This document shows, one piece after another, positions 34,336 to 46,547 of a stretch of 64,000 nucleotides of DNA. Under the pieces are notes generated by a model. That model was given only the letters and a program-made list of their open reading frames with translations. It made no database searches and was not told the origin of the DNA. A program made the position numbers and the translations under genes. How positions within the stretch are numbered: the stretch's first letter is position 1; each line of letters starts with the position of its first letter. Origin of the DNA: Impatiens glandulifera (taxonomy: Eukaryota; Streptophyta; Magnoliopsida; Ericales; Balsaminaceae); the NCBI RefSeq assembly GCF_907164915.1, contig NC_061869.1, positions 15,105,125 to 15,169,124 on the forward strand. The letters are read 5' to 3'.

Positions 34336-35345
34336 GTGTTAAATCGTTTTTCCAAAAAAACAATCAAAATTAACGGAGTAATTGACATTGACGGTAAATG
34401 GAATCCCTCTAAACTTAATCATATTTTTGATCACTTATTTACTAATGAAGTAATTATACTTCATATTTGTCATTTTGTTAAGGAGATAGATTGGTTTGGA
34501 ATGGTCCTAGTAATGGTGTTTATTCGGTGAGTTTTAGTTATGCTAGTATCCATTAATCAACTATTAAGAACAATGTTAATATTCCCTCATCATCAACAAC
34601 TATTACTCTTAGGCTCTGGAAATTAATCAAGTGACTTAAAAGTCCTTCTTAAGGCTAATAATTTTATTTGAAAATGTTGTTTGAATTCTATTGCTACAAT
34701 TAAGAATTGCTTTAAACGTAAAATTATTAATTCTTCTATTTGTCAATGTTGTAAGAAGGTTAATGAAAACTATAACATGTTTTTGCTATTATGTGATTCT
34801 AGCAATAAGATATGGAATTTGGTAGGAATTACTCATTTCCCACTAACTCAAATATTTATAACTCAATATTTATAGATTCAACACACGATTCCTAGACATC
34901 ATTGAGTTAATCACCTTACTCCTTAAGAAACTTTTGGTATGCAGTCTTATAGCAAATCTGTGTTGGTCTCTTTAGAAAGGAAGAAATGAATTTGTGTTTA
35001 AAAAATATATGAATCTCTTCACTTTACAATCTCACAATGTCCGTGCTAATACTTGAGAAATTTTCAATTGTAAAATTGACATACATAGAGAACCACATGA
35101 AGATTCTAGGACCGAAAAGAAAATAGGAAAATCATCCGAAAGAATAATCAAGGATCAGACAAAAAAAACATGAGATTCATTTCCCGCAATTATTCTGGAG
35201 ATCCACTTTGATCAGTTAAATAATTACTCTCTCGGCAACACAACATCACAAGCAGAAACAGAAGCCATAAGAAGGGCTCTCCAAATCAGAATCGATAACT
35301 CTTGGAATTGTTATAGAAATCGAATAATAGAACCTGTTAGCAATT
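34336..35345 (+). pseudogene. LINE ORF2 C-terminal fragment (zf-RVT and RNase H-like)
   Basis: Several broken frames line up with the 3' part of plant non-LTR retrotransposons. The first is the segment before zf-RVT (GKWNPSKLNHIF, then a D-W pair and 'NGVYSVSFSYAS' in another frame). The second is a zf-RVT-like segment (SSICQCCKKVNENYNMFLLLC then NKIWNLVG at 34681-34875). The third, near 35220-35300, is an RNase H (RVT_3)-like SQAETEAIRRALQIR. The RT and endonuclease domains are absent. Multiple frameshifts and stops show that it is a dead fragment. Confidence 0.6.
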
Positions 35346-35364
35346 CAGAAAATAAACAAGCTAC

Positions 35365-35840
35365 AACAAGGCCTAACAATTCTTTTTCCCTTTTGTGTAA
35401 TCAAATAGGCAGCCAAAACAATTGAGCATCAAACAATCAAAGAAACAGAGAGCAGGACACCAAGATTTTACGTGGAAAACCCAAATTAGGTAAAACCACG
35501 GGACACTTCGGCACTTAACTCATCCACTATATCAAATGGGTATACAATGTAGTTCAATACAAGTCTAGAGGTAATCTAACAAAAGTTATCAATTGACCTC
35601 ATCCTAACTTGTCATTCACATACATTATCATCATCACTAAAGATGGCTAACCAAATGGAGAAGAGTTAAAAGAAATCAGAAGAAGAACCTGCTGCTTCAA
35701 TGGAGGAATTGCTGCTTCAATGGAGGAAGAACTGCGGAAGAGAGAGAGAAAAAAAAACCCAAAAACTACTGGTTTTTTTTCTTAATTAAATATGCCCTAA
35801 TGGGCTTTATTAATTTGTTAGGCTCCAACTGCCAAATGAG
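35365..35840 (-). repeat. Probable solo Copia LTR
   Basis: On the minus strand the sequence runs from TTGGAGCCTAACAAATTAAT through AAAGCCCATTAGGGCAT to TTCCACGTAAAATCTTGGTG and GAATTGTTAGGCC, the layout of many plant Copia LTRs. A 19-bp tandem repeat (CTGCTTCAATGGAGGAA) sits at about 35690-35730. No adjoining pol sequence is recognised. Confidence 0.5.
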
Positions 35841-36137
35841 CTGACCCAACAGGAATAATGTTATCGTTGAATCTAATGCAAAGACCGTAATTGATGTCAT
35901 CTTCTCTAAGAATCCCTCAAGGCTGATATTTTTTCCAATTCTCAAAGACACCCGCCCTCTTCTCACACTCAATCTCGAAAGTCATGTTCAATTTAGTCAT
36001 CATGAAAGTAATCATTTGCTGACTGGATTGCAAATAATTTTTTTGAAATTATTTTCTTCTAACTTTTATTATTTTTATTGTTGGACTTGCTTTCCGTACT
36101 TATTACTTATTTGCAATGACATTTCTAGTTGATTTAT
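35841..36137. other. Unassigned; short minus-strand frame
   Basis: A short minus-strand stretch (about 35835-35985) reads without stops except one and may be a piece of the retroelement body next to the LTR, but I recognise no motif. The remainder is AT-rich. Confidence 0.25.
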
Positions 36138-36373
36138 AAAATAATTTATCTTTATAAAAATCACATAAACTTTAAAAAAAATAGTTGAAACATATATATA
36201 TATATATTATCAAAATTGACGTTATTTAGTCTCTTCGTTTTTATCGGTTAAAAATAATATTAACTTTTATTCTAGTTATTTTTAAAACTTTTCAACCTAA
36301 ATTCTAAAACTAATTAACTTAAAAATTAACAAAAACATAAATAAGAGATTCACTTTCTTTCTTCTTCGTCCAT
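36138..36373 (+). repeat. MULE-like segment shared with 32775-33003
   Basis: Same block as at 32775-33046, directly joined to the start of segmental duplication unit A at ATAGGTAAC. The two copies share the CATAAACTTTAAAAAAAAT, TCGGTTAAAAATAATATTAAC and GATTCACTTTCTT landmarks. Confidence 0.65.
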
Positions 36374-36905
36374 AGGTAACGATCCTTGATCGATTTAAGA
36401 CCAAGGTTTCATGCCTCTCTTTCTTCGGGCAGACCGTGGCACCCCGATGAGGCCCGGGCCAATTACCGCGGTATTTCTTTAGCTTAATCGATGAAGACAG
36501 AAGATTATTAGTTCCAAGAATTTCAAATGACATTGGGGGATTTCCATGTACAATAGATTGTCGATATATATTTTTAAATCTCGGTACAACGAATTTGGGC
36601 ACACTTATCCCAGCTAGAAACGTGAACCATCTACTTAATAGTGGTGTATAGTAAAACCTTCAGTTAGGCTCAACTATTCACAATTGGCGCTGAATGTGAA
36701 CTATGCTGGTAGTTTATCCGATTGCACAAGCCTCGATTTGGAACGTTTTGTGGAGGGATAGATAGATGGGGGAATATTTGTATGCGTTTAATAGTTATTA
36801 TTAATAATCAGCTTGACGAGGCTCATAAATTCCTATACTTGAAACAATTACTAGAACTAGGAATTATAAATTCAAGATCATGAAGGAGCCTTATTACGAC
36901 AATAC
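36374..36905 (+). pseudogene. Unidentified conserved block, copy A
   Basis: GC-richer sequence starting AGGTAAC, with GGCACCCCGATGAGGCCCGG and ending near AGATCATGAAGGAGC. It is homologous to 43426-43950 and 51551-52080. In copy C most of it is open in two overlapping frames (see there). Here stops interrupt both. I do not recognise the protein. Confidence 0.35.
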
Positions 36906-37351
36906 CACGAGGAGGAGATCGAGTATGGTTTTGACAACAATCTTATTGGTTTGAATTTTCTTAGCGTTAATCAAATGTACTTTTGTAATTGATCACTTGA
37001 ATGTTTTGCATTGTTATTATTAGGAATGTTGCATTTTGTTTCCTGTTTAGCAAATTAATCGATAAAAATGAGAGAAAATAAAATGAATTATATGAAATTA
37101 TATAAAAAAAAAAGAGTAGAAAGACATTGAATGAAGATGAAGAATAAAAAATAGAGAATATAGAAGATAATTTATTATTATTTATTTAAAATTAATTAAT
37201 TAATAATTTATAAAAATAAAATACATTAACTTCTTGTGCAATGAAATACTAAATGAAACCAATCGATGAAAATACTATATTTATACAAACTTTGAATCTT
37301 TTTTTAGTTTAATTATTATAGTTGTGACAGACATACTCTAAATTAAGCTTA

Positions 37352-37510
37352 TCTATATATTAATGTTTAATTTTTAAAGTGTCTGGATTGTCGTGTCGAG
37401 AAATGAGGTTAATTTAGATATATGTGAGCGTAAATAGATACTTGAGTTGGATTTTGGGTTGACCCGTCCATAAACATTTTTATCGTAATATTTTTTCACA
37501 ATTTTTTTAT
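37352..37510 (+). mobile_element. Helitron-family remnant, copy A
   Basis: It starts TCTATATATTAATGTTTAATTTTTAAAGTGTCTGGATTGTCG and runs to GGGTTGACCCGTCCATAAAC and TATATTATTAGTCGTGC. It is the same family as the 12.4-kb array, and most like the 3'-terminal unit type at 60409-60611. The 3' hairpin and CTRR end are degraded. In units B and C only the part from GATACTTGAGTTGG onward remains (45458-45545, 53590-53690). Confidence 0.6.
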
Positions 37511-37699
37511 ATTATTAGTCGTGCATTAATACATTACTTTCCTTAATTAAAACATCAAAATAGAAAATACAATTGTGACATGTATGAGATTCAAATTTAA
37601 TTCATTTAGTAAAAATAAAAATATTCAGATTTATATAAAAAACAAATAAAAAGAGAAAAATACAAAATGATGAGTTGGATCTAGGAGTGCCAATCTGAC

Positions 37700-38137
37700 A
37701 GCCTATGGAATCAACGGCCGATTCTCCTTGCCCTAAAAGATGCTGTTGAAACGAACGGTAAAGATATCTCTTTGCACTATTTTGATATGTTTGTGGTTCA
37801 AAGATTTGCAGCGATAGTTCTCTTCTTCTCTTTTGAAAAAAGCAATTGTCTTTGAACTAATCGTCAGTAATAGTGGAACTTCATCGAGATTATTAGCTTC
37901 TTAGAAGATGATTTAAGAGAGATAAAGACGTTTTTCGTCACAGATCTAGTCTGCATTATCATCTGAGGTTAGTAATTTCTTAATGTTGTGAGTTAAAATG
38001 AATGATATACTTTTTATTGCTCCAACAATGGATCTGATATGTTGGGTTGTCGTTAACAGGACCAAAAAGTGAGCTTGCTCGTTCAAATTCCCTTTACGGG
38101 AGATTCAATTGTTCACCGTTTAAGGCATTGAAAACAG
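37700..38137 (+). pseudogene. Orphan FAH promoter/5'-UTR exons, copy A
   Basis: It matches the region upstream of the FAH coding exons (copy C, 53840-54300). An exon-like stretch ends at donor ATCTGAG|GTTAGTAA (37967). A second exon (38060-38137) is bounded by GTTAACAG| and GAAAACAG|GTGGG. No FAH coding exon follows, because the unit switches to AT-rich sequence at 39523. If transcribed, it would give a non-coding RNA. Confidence 0.5.
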
Positions 38138-38509
38138 GTGGGTTTATGTTTTTCATGGATAATGTATGATTTAATCTGCATCTATTTCTGTATCCATCGT
38201 CTCGAAATCTCGATACTGAATCTAATACAGTAGAAAAAGCCTCTTGAGTGTGTTCTTAGATGTGGGCGTATGAATGTGTGAGATGGGTAAATGTTTTAGA
38301 GCAAAATATCAGACTAAAATTTGATGAAAGTGTCAGCTAAGAAAATTTCACAAGCATTTGGAATATTGGTACTGTTGTTTGGTGTACTCTTAAGAATTTG
38401 ATGAAGTGATCACCTTTCCTGTTTTGGATCTTCTGATATGATTATTTTGCATAGTTGTAAAATAATTTCTTTGTATGTTTAAGGAACTATAAGTGCATTG
38501 GATAATATG

Positions 38510-39523
38510 TGAGTTGGAATCTTGGGTGTGTTCTTGTTTTCTATCGCGTATATTGGCTAAGGTTAAACACTTGTATGGTAGAAGCTATTGTGAGGAATGT
38601 ACAAAGATTGTTATACTGGAAAAGTGGATGTAGGACTTTGTTTGAACTAGTATAAATATTGTTTCTCTACGTGATGTGTGTTAATTTGGTTCATAGACAA
38701 ATCAGCAATCTTGTTTTATTTATTTTATTGAATAAAGGAAGATTCATTGTTGATAATCACGCCAAATTGGTATCAGAGCCTCACTATGAGGAAAGTAGAT
38801 GAGGATTGTGAAGCAACTATCAAGAATCAGTTCTGATATAATCCAATTTTTTTGTAGTCTTCAGATTTCCCAAAACATTGGCATGCAACAAATTTTGATT
38901 TTGAAAGGTTTATGAGCAAGCATGGTTTCATCCTTTGAAGGATAAAAATGAGAACCTTAATGGTTCAACAAGTGATTAAGATGCACATGGGGAAAGACAA
39001 GATGCCACCTTCACTTTTGAGAAAGAACCAAAGAAACCTAGGCCAAGTCTTGTAGCATTCTCGTTTTTGAGTCTTGGTTGACATAGTGTATTTGACAAAT
39101 CTTTGGCAAACCATTTGTACACGAAGCAAAGGCTTCACACATTCAAGATGTTCAAGGTAAATAATTAGAGGATGTTCTTGATGATTTGAAATCATCTTGG
39201 ACTTGGAGAGCAATTGACATCAAAGTTGAAGAGAGGAGGAGGAAATCTTGGGTCTTGGACTGTGTTCTTTGTTTCTATTGTGTATAATAGGGCAGTGGCC
39301 AAGGCATTAAACACATTATAGAAATGTTACCTTATATTTGAGGAACTATTGTGAAGATATACTTTGCAATCCCCTATGAATGTGAACCTCTGTTTGAACC
39401 CTGTAACTCCTGTATCTTTCTACTCTTCTTCTTTGTGATGTGCGGGTGAATTTGGTTCATAGACAATCAACAATCCTGTTTTACTTTTATGTAACTTTTT
39501 CAATAGGCAAACCAAAATTTCAT
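38510..39523 (+). mobile_element. TRIM-like short LTR element, copy A (3' LTR truncated)
   Basis: The 5' LTR (~38510-38764) is followed by the tRNA-Met primer-binding site TGGTATCAGAGCC at 38768. The internal region is only ~470 bp with no pol genes, with a purine tract GAGAGGAGGAGG at its end. A second LTR (39244 on) shares AATCTTGGGT, TGTGTGAATTTGGTTCATAGACAA and CCTGTTTTA landmarks with the first. The 3' LTR is cut at 39523 by the duplication junction. It is a terminal-repeat retrotransposon in miniature by structure. Confidence 0.65.
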
Positions 39524-40299
39524 ATTTGAAGTCAATATACTGTGAAACACATAAGATTGAAGTCAATATACTGTGAAGAACTTAAGATATTGAGAATATT
39601 TAATAATTAATTCTCCACTTATTTGTATAATTAATGGATTTTGTGTATCCTAATAAATTGTGTATATATATTAATCTTAATTAGATTGTACATTGTAAAT
39701 TTTTTAATTCAAATAAATTGTTTTTGTATTATCTATTTTTAATGTACTCTCGTAATCAATTATAATCCAGTCATTGTACCATATAAAATTACAAATTTTT
39801 TCCTAAATATTAATCATATATATAATAATATATATATATCTTTTCTCACCTAATATAAATAATAATTTTTTTTTTTGTTATTTCTCTCTATCACATTCTA
39901 TATTAATTATTTTCTCTCACATATTATATATATATTTTTCTCTCTTAATTTCTCTTTTACAAATATTTATAATAATAATAATAATTCCCAAATTTTCTCT
40001 ATTAATAATTATTAATTTATCTCTCCTTCTATAATTACTACTTTTTTCTAATTAATATTATAAAAAATATTTATAATATACAAAATAATATTATATAAAA
40101 TATTTATAATTTATTAGAATGAGAAATTTTGTTATTTTTTCGGTCAATTAGAATGTGTCACATCATTCCATTTAAAATTTTCTCACAATTTCACTCTCCA
40201 ATCATTTCTTTTAATAATATATATATTCCCTCACCTAATATAATTAATAATTTTAATTATTTTTATCTTTTCTACTCTATATTAATTATTTTCTCTCAC

Positions 40300-40344
<45 letters not shown>

Positions 40345-40988
40345 TTCTCTTTATAAATATTTATAATAATAATAATAATTCTCAAATTTTCTATAATAAT
40401 AATTACTAATTTATCTCTCATTTTATAATTACTATTTTTTTTCCTAATTAATATTATAATTTTTTTTATAATATACAAAATAATACTATATAATATATTT
40501 ATAATATAATATAATATAATATAATATATTTATTATATAAATATATAATAACCATTTAATATGATTTATTAAACTGATAATAAAATTACAAATTTTATTT
40601 CTTAAATAATAATCATATATATAATAATAATTAATATATATCTTCTCCACCTAATATAATTAACTATTTTTGTTCTTTCTTTCATACTCTATATTAATTA
40701 TTTTTCTCACCTAATATATATATTTTTTCTCCTAACTTTATTTTACAATATTTATAAGGTAATAATAATAATCCCTAAAATTTCTCTTATAATAATTACT
40801 AAATTATCTCTCTTACTATAATTACTAATTTTTTTCCTAAATAATATTTTTATTATTTTATCTCTCATATATATATTATCTTTTTTTTATTAATTTTAAA
40901 TAAACTTATTATAAATATTTATATATATAAAAAATAAATATTTATAATATACAAAATAGTACCATATAATATATATATAAATACATTG

Positions 40989-41028
<40 letters not shown>

Positions 41029-43425
41029 ACGTCAATAAAAATTCACATCAAAGTATATTACAGTTACTTTCTCTCTACTCTATATTTCTTAATTAAATTA
41101 TATTAATATAATTCAAATTTCTCATTAAATAAATTTACATTAAATATTAATTATAAAACCTTCAACAAACGTATCATTACAAATATTAATATAAAACTTC
41201 CAATAACATAAATTCTTATTATTAATTTAGCATTAAATATTAATTATAAACCTTAATAAAATATTAATATAAAACCTCCAATAACATAAATTCTTACTAA
41301 TTTATTATTAAATATTAATTATAAAACCTTGCAATTAAATCAGACTTACTAATTTATTATTAAATATTAATTATTAAATATTATATTCCCTCACCTAATA
41401 TAATTAATAATTTTAATTCTTTCTTTCATATTCTATATTAATTATTTTCTCTCATCTAATATATATATATATATATATATAATATATATATATATATTTT
41501 CTCTCTTAATTTCTCTTTTACAAATATTTATAATAATAATAATAATAATTCCCAAATTTTCTCTAATAATAATTATTAATTTATCTCTTATTTTATAATT
41601 ACTATTTTTTTTCTAATTAATATTATAAAAAATATTTATAATATACAAAATAATATTATATAATATATTTATTATATAAATATATAATAACATTTAATAT
41701 GATTTATTAAACTAATAATAAAATTATAACTTTTATTTTTCCTAAATAATAATCATATATATAATAATAATATATATATCTTCTCTCACCTAATATAATT
41801 AATTATTTTTGTTCTTTCTTTCATACTCTATATTAATTATTTCTCTTACCTAATATATATATTTTTCTCTCTTAACCTTTTTTTACAAATATTTATAATA
41901 GTAATAATAATAATCCTTAAAATTTTTCTTATAATAATTACTAATTTATCTCTCCTTTTATATTTACTATTTTTTTCCTAATTAATATTTTTATATTTTA
42001 TCTCTCATATATATATTATATATCTTTAGCATATAATCTCCTCTAACAAAACATAATAAAATATTAATATAAAACCTTCAATTTTTGTTCTTTCTTTCAT
42101 ACTCTAATTAATTATTTTCTCTCACCTAATATATATATTTTTCTCTCTTAACTTTTTTTTTTACAAATATTTATAATAGTAATAATAATAATCCTTAAAA
42201 TTTCTCTTATAATAATTATTAATGTATCTCTCCTTCTATATTTACTATTTTTATTAATTAATATTTTTATTATTTTATCTCTCATATATATATATATTAT
42301 ATTTAGCATATAATCTCTTCCAACAAACACGTATAATAAATATTAATATAAAACCTCCAAAAAACATTAATTCTTATTAATTTAACATTAAATATTAATT
42401 ATAAAATCTTACAATTAAATCGGACTTTTATTTTGTTCTCCACCATATAATATAATATAATATAATATAATATAATATAAATAATATAATATATAAACGT
42501 TTAATATTATTTATTAAACTAACATACAAATTAACATCAAAGTATATTTTATAGTTACTTTCTCTCCTATCTATTTTTCTTAATTAAATTATAATTAATA
42601 TTAATTCAAATTTCTAATTAAATAAATTTACATAAATATTAATTATAAAACCTCTAACAAAAATGTATAATAAAATATTAATTATAAAAAGTAAGGTAAA
42701 CGTGATTGTTGCAATTCGACTTTGTTGATTTAAGATTAGTTATAAGTTGAAAAAATATTGAGTGGAGAAAAAAATGAATGCCTGGTTTAATTGAGAGTTT
42801 AATCGAGAAGTTTAATAATTAATATTTAATGCTAAATTAATAAGAATTCATATTGTTGTAGGCTAATAACTAATTTCTTTTATTTAATTCATAAATAAAA
42901 AATATTACAAATTCATGTTTATATGTATATAAAAATATTTGATTCTTCATAATTTTTTTTCATATATATATATATAATATATATATATTATATTTATATA
43001 TTTATAAATATTTTATAACAATTTACCTATACTATACGAAGAAACAATTACTAATAACTAATTTTTTTTATGTTTTCCTCTAATTATATATATATATATA
43101 TTATATTTTTTCTTCATAAAATATATTTTCTTTTATTAAATTAAATATTTTATAAAAAACTTCGAGGATAACAGTAAACGATTCCATTGAAGATTATGAG
43201 AATTATTCTGATAAAAATTTCTAAATAAAAAACTTGATCCGCTAAATAAGATGTCACATCAAACAAAATATACATCAACTCAAATCTAAGTAATTTTAAA
43301 AAAATATGACACTCAAGTGTTAAAAAAGTCATTGAAGGACAAGAAAAATTTATTTTTCAACCCTTTCTGCAATTTTATTTTAGAGAGAGAAAAAAAGAAA
43401 TAACTTGGATGAATTATTTTACAAT
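39524..43425. repeat. AT-rich half of unit A
   Basis: No gene. It contains (AT)n at about 40304-40340, 40988-41025 and 41459-41497, and (TATAA)n at 42446-42490. A diffuse internal repeat recurs with the words CCTCACCTAATATAATTAAT, TTCTTTCTTTCATACTCTATATTAATTATTTT, and TTTACAAATATTTATAATAATAATAAT at roughly 300-450 bp spacing. The last ~700 bp (42700-43425) is less repetitive and carries a short plus-strand frame seen better in unit B. Confidence 0.7.
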
Positions 43426-43950
43426 AGGTAACTAATCCTTCATCGATAAGACCAAGGTGTCATGCCTCATTCTTTGGGTGGACGTGGCACCCCAATGAGG
43501 CCCGGGCCAATTGCCGCGTATTTTCTATAACTAATCGATGAAGACGAGAATATATTAGTTCCGAGAATTTCAAATGACATTGGGAGATTTCATGTACAAT
43601 AGATTGTCGATGTATAGTTTAAATCTCGGTACTACAAATTTGGGCACACTTATCCCAGCTAGAACGTGAACCATCTAGATAATAAGTGGGTATAGTAAAG
43701 CCTTCAGTTAGGCTCGACGATTCACAATTGGCGCCGAATGTGAGCTATGCTTGTAGTTGGCCGATTATACGAGCCTCGATTTTGGAACGTTTTGTGGAGG
43801 GATAGATATATGGGGAATAATTTATACGCGTTTAATAGTTATTATTAATAATCAGCTTGACGAGGCTCATAAATTCCTAGACTTGAAACAATTACGAGAA
43901 CTAGGAATTATAAATTCGAGATCATGAAGGAGCTTTATTACGACAATACC
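43426..43950 (+). pseudogene. Unidentified conserved block, copy B
   Basis: It is almost the same as copy C (51551-52080) but with several one-base deletions and insertions (for example CATCGATAAG versus CATCGATTTAAG) that break the reading frames. I cannot name it. Confidence 0.35.
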
Positions 43951-44314
43951 ACGAGGAGGAGATCGAGTATGGTTTTAACAACAATCTCATTGGTTTGGAT
44001 TTTCTTAGCGTTAATCTGTACTTTTGTAATTGATCACTTGAATGTTTTGCATTGTTATTATTAGGAATGTTGCATTTTGTTTCCTGTTTAGCAAATTAAT
44101 CGATAAAAATGAGAGAAAATAAAATGAAGAATATGAAATTAAAAAAAAAAAAAATAATAGAAAGACATTGAACGAAGATGAAGAATAAAAAAATAGAGAA
44201 TATAGAAGATAATTTATTATTATTTATTTAAAATTAATTAATTAATAAATTTGTAAAAATAAAATATATTAACTTCTTTTGCAATGAAATACTAAATGAA
44301 GATGAAAATACTTA

Positions 44315-45450
44315 GGGGGCGCTTGGTTCAAATAAGGGAATCGGAATAGGAATGGGATTGATAAATGTGTGGAATGAGAATGAGTATGATTGATAGAAGT
44401 GTACGCTTTGGTTATGAGTATTAATCATTCTCAATACCATTGATAGTGTTTGGATATTTCATTCGATATTTCTATTTTATTGATAATGTTTAGATTTATT
44501 AGAGAGAAATTATTAATATTATTTTGTAATTGAATTAGATTAATATTTTTATTTTTTTTATTATATTTTATTTAATTAAAAATACAAAATATTATTATTT
44601 TTATATTATAATTGTTTAAAATATATAAAATATTGAAGTGTGTTCTAATTTAATAAAATATAAACATTTAATATTTTATTATATTAATTAGATATATATA
44701 TATATTTTAAATACATATAAAAAAATAATTGAATGATTCATTTTTTATTTATAAATAAAAATTATCTATTAATAAGATAAATTTTTTAAAATATTATATA
44801 TTAATAATTAATCAAATAAAATATAATATTTTATTTAATAATATATACTATAACATTATATAATATTTTTAATAAAAACTTTTATTAAAATATTTTATAT
44901 CTAACTTTCTAATATTTTTTCAATATTTATTTTATATAAAATTGTTATTTTATTTTTAAGTTTTTATAGTTTAATTAATTTATTATAATTTTATTATTAA
45001 TATATAATATATAAATTGATTATATAAAAATAATTTTTTTTATTATTAGTTATTATATTATTTTAAAATAATTATTTTATTTTATTAATTTTATATTATT
45101 TAAAATAATTTCTCAATATTATATAAATAATTGAAATGATTTATTTCAATAAATAATTAAAATAAATTATTATTTTAATTATAAAAGAACGTCTAATATA
45201 ATTATAAAAGAAAAAATATATATAATATTATAATTATAATTATGAGAGAGAACGTGGGAGAGTGGACATCATGAGAGAGAAAATACATTATAAGGGAATG
45301 GGATTCATTCCTCCCAATTTAGAGAGGAATGAATGATTCTTGAGTATTCGGGAATCAAATCAATATTCTGGAATGAAACTCATCAACCAAACACTTCATT
45401 TTATTCCCTTTCTCATTCCTGAGTACAAAAACCACGTACCAATCATCCCC
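44315..45450. mobile_element. Tourist-like (PIF/Harbinger) element in unit B
   Basis: 1136 bp, flanked by TTA on both sides (44312-44314, 45451-45453). The ends are imperfect inverted repeats: left GGGGGCGCTTGGTTC, right reverse complement GGGGATGATTGGTAC. Subterminal GGAATGAGAATGAG and CTCATTCC pairs are typical of this class. The interior is AT-rich without transposase. It is absent from unit A. Confidence 0.65.
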
Positions 45451-45699
45451 TTATATTAGATACTTGAGTTGGATTTTGGGTTGACCCGCCCATAAACATT
45501 TTTATCGTAATATTTTTTTCACAATTTTTTTATATTATTAGTGGTGCATTAATACATTTCTTTCCTTAATTAAAACATCAAAATAGAAAATACAATTGTG
45601 ACATGTATGAGATTCAAATTTAATTCATTTAGTAAAAATAAAAATATTCAGATTTATATAAAAAAACAAATAAAAAGAGAAAAATACAAAATGATGAGT

Positions 45700-46172
45700 T
45701 GGATCTAGGAGTGCCAATCTGACAGCCTATGGAATCCAACGGCCGATTCTCCTTGCCCTAAAAGATGCTGTTGAAACGAACGGTAAAGATATCATCTTTG
45801 CACTATTTTGATATGTTTGTGGTTCAAAGGCTTGCAGCGATAGTTCATAGTTCTCTTCCTCTCTTTCGAAAAAAGCAAGTCTTTGAACTAATCGTTAGTA
45901 ATAGTGGAACTTGATCATAGATTATTAGCTTCTTAGAAGATGATTTAAGAGAGATAAAGACGTTTTTCGTCACAGATCTAGTCTGCATTATCATCTCAGG
46001 TTAGTAATTTCTTAATGTTGTGAGTTAAAATGAATGATATACTTTTTTATTTGCTCCAACCAATGGATCTGATATGTTGGGTTGTCGTTAACAGGACCAA
46101 AAAGTGAGCTTGCTCGTTCAAATTCCCTTTACGGGAGATTCAATTGTTCACCGTTTAAGGCATTGAAAACAG
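45700..46172 (+). pseudogene. Orphan FAH promoter/5'-UTR exons, copy B
   Basis: The donor is at 45999 (ATCTCAG|GTTAGTAA) and the second exon 46095-46172 is bounded by AACAG| and |GTGGG, as in copy C. No FAH coding exon lies downstream before unit C begins, so this copy is detached from a coding region. Confidence 0.5.
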
Positions 46173-46547
46173 GTGGGTTTATGTTTTTCATGGATAATGT
46201 ATGATTTAATCTGCATCTATTTCTGTATCCATCGTCTCGAAATCTCGATACTGAATCTAATACAGTAGAAAAAGCCTCTTTGAGTGTGTTCTTAGATGTG
46301 GGCGTATGAATGTGTGAGATGGGTAAATGTTTTAGAGCAAAATATCAGACTAAAATTTGATGAAAGTGTCAGCTAAGAAAATTTCACAAGCATTTGGAAT
46401 ATTGGTACTGTTGTTTGGTGTACTCTTAAGAATTTGATGAAGTGATCACCTTTCCCTGTTTTGATCTTCTGATATGATTATTTTGCATAGTTGTAAAATA
46501 ATTTCTTTGTATGTTTAAGGAACTATAAGTGCATTGGATAATATGTG

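Larger units (their letters stand above)
36374..43425 (+). repeat. Segmental duplication unit A (7.05 kb)
   Basis: It starts AGGTAACGATCC. The first half (36374-39523) has an unidentified conserved block, a Helitron remnant, FAH-type 5'-UTR exons and a TRIM-like element. The second half (39524-43425) is extremely AT-rich. The same order recurs at 43426 and 51551. Unit A lacks the Tourist-like element found in B and C and is the most diverged in its first ~1.2 kb. Confidence 0.85.

Noticed and set aside
40129..40478. Reading frames with IYIYIYI tracts on both strands (also 48165-48534)
   Set aside because: They are translations of (AT)n microsatellites.
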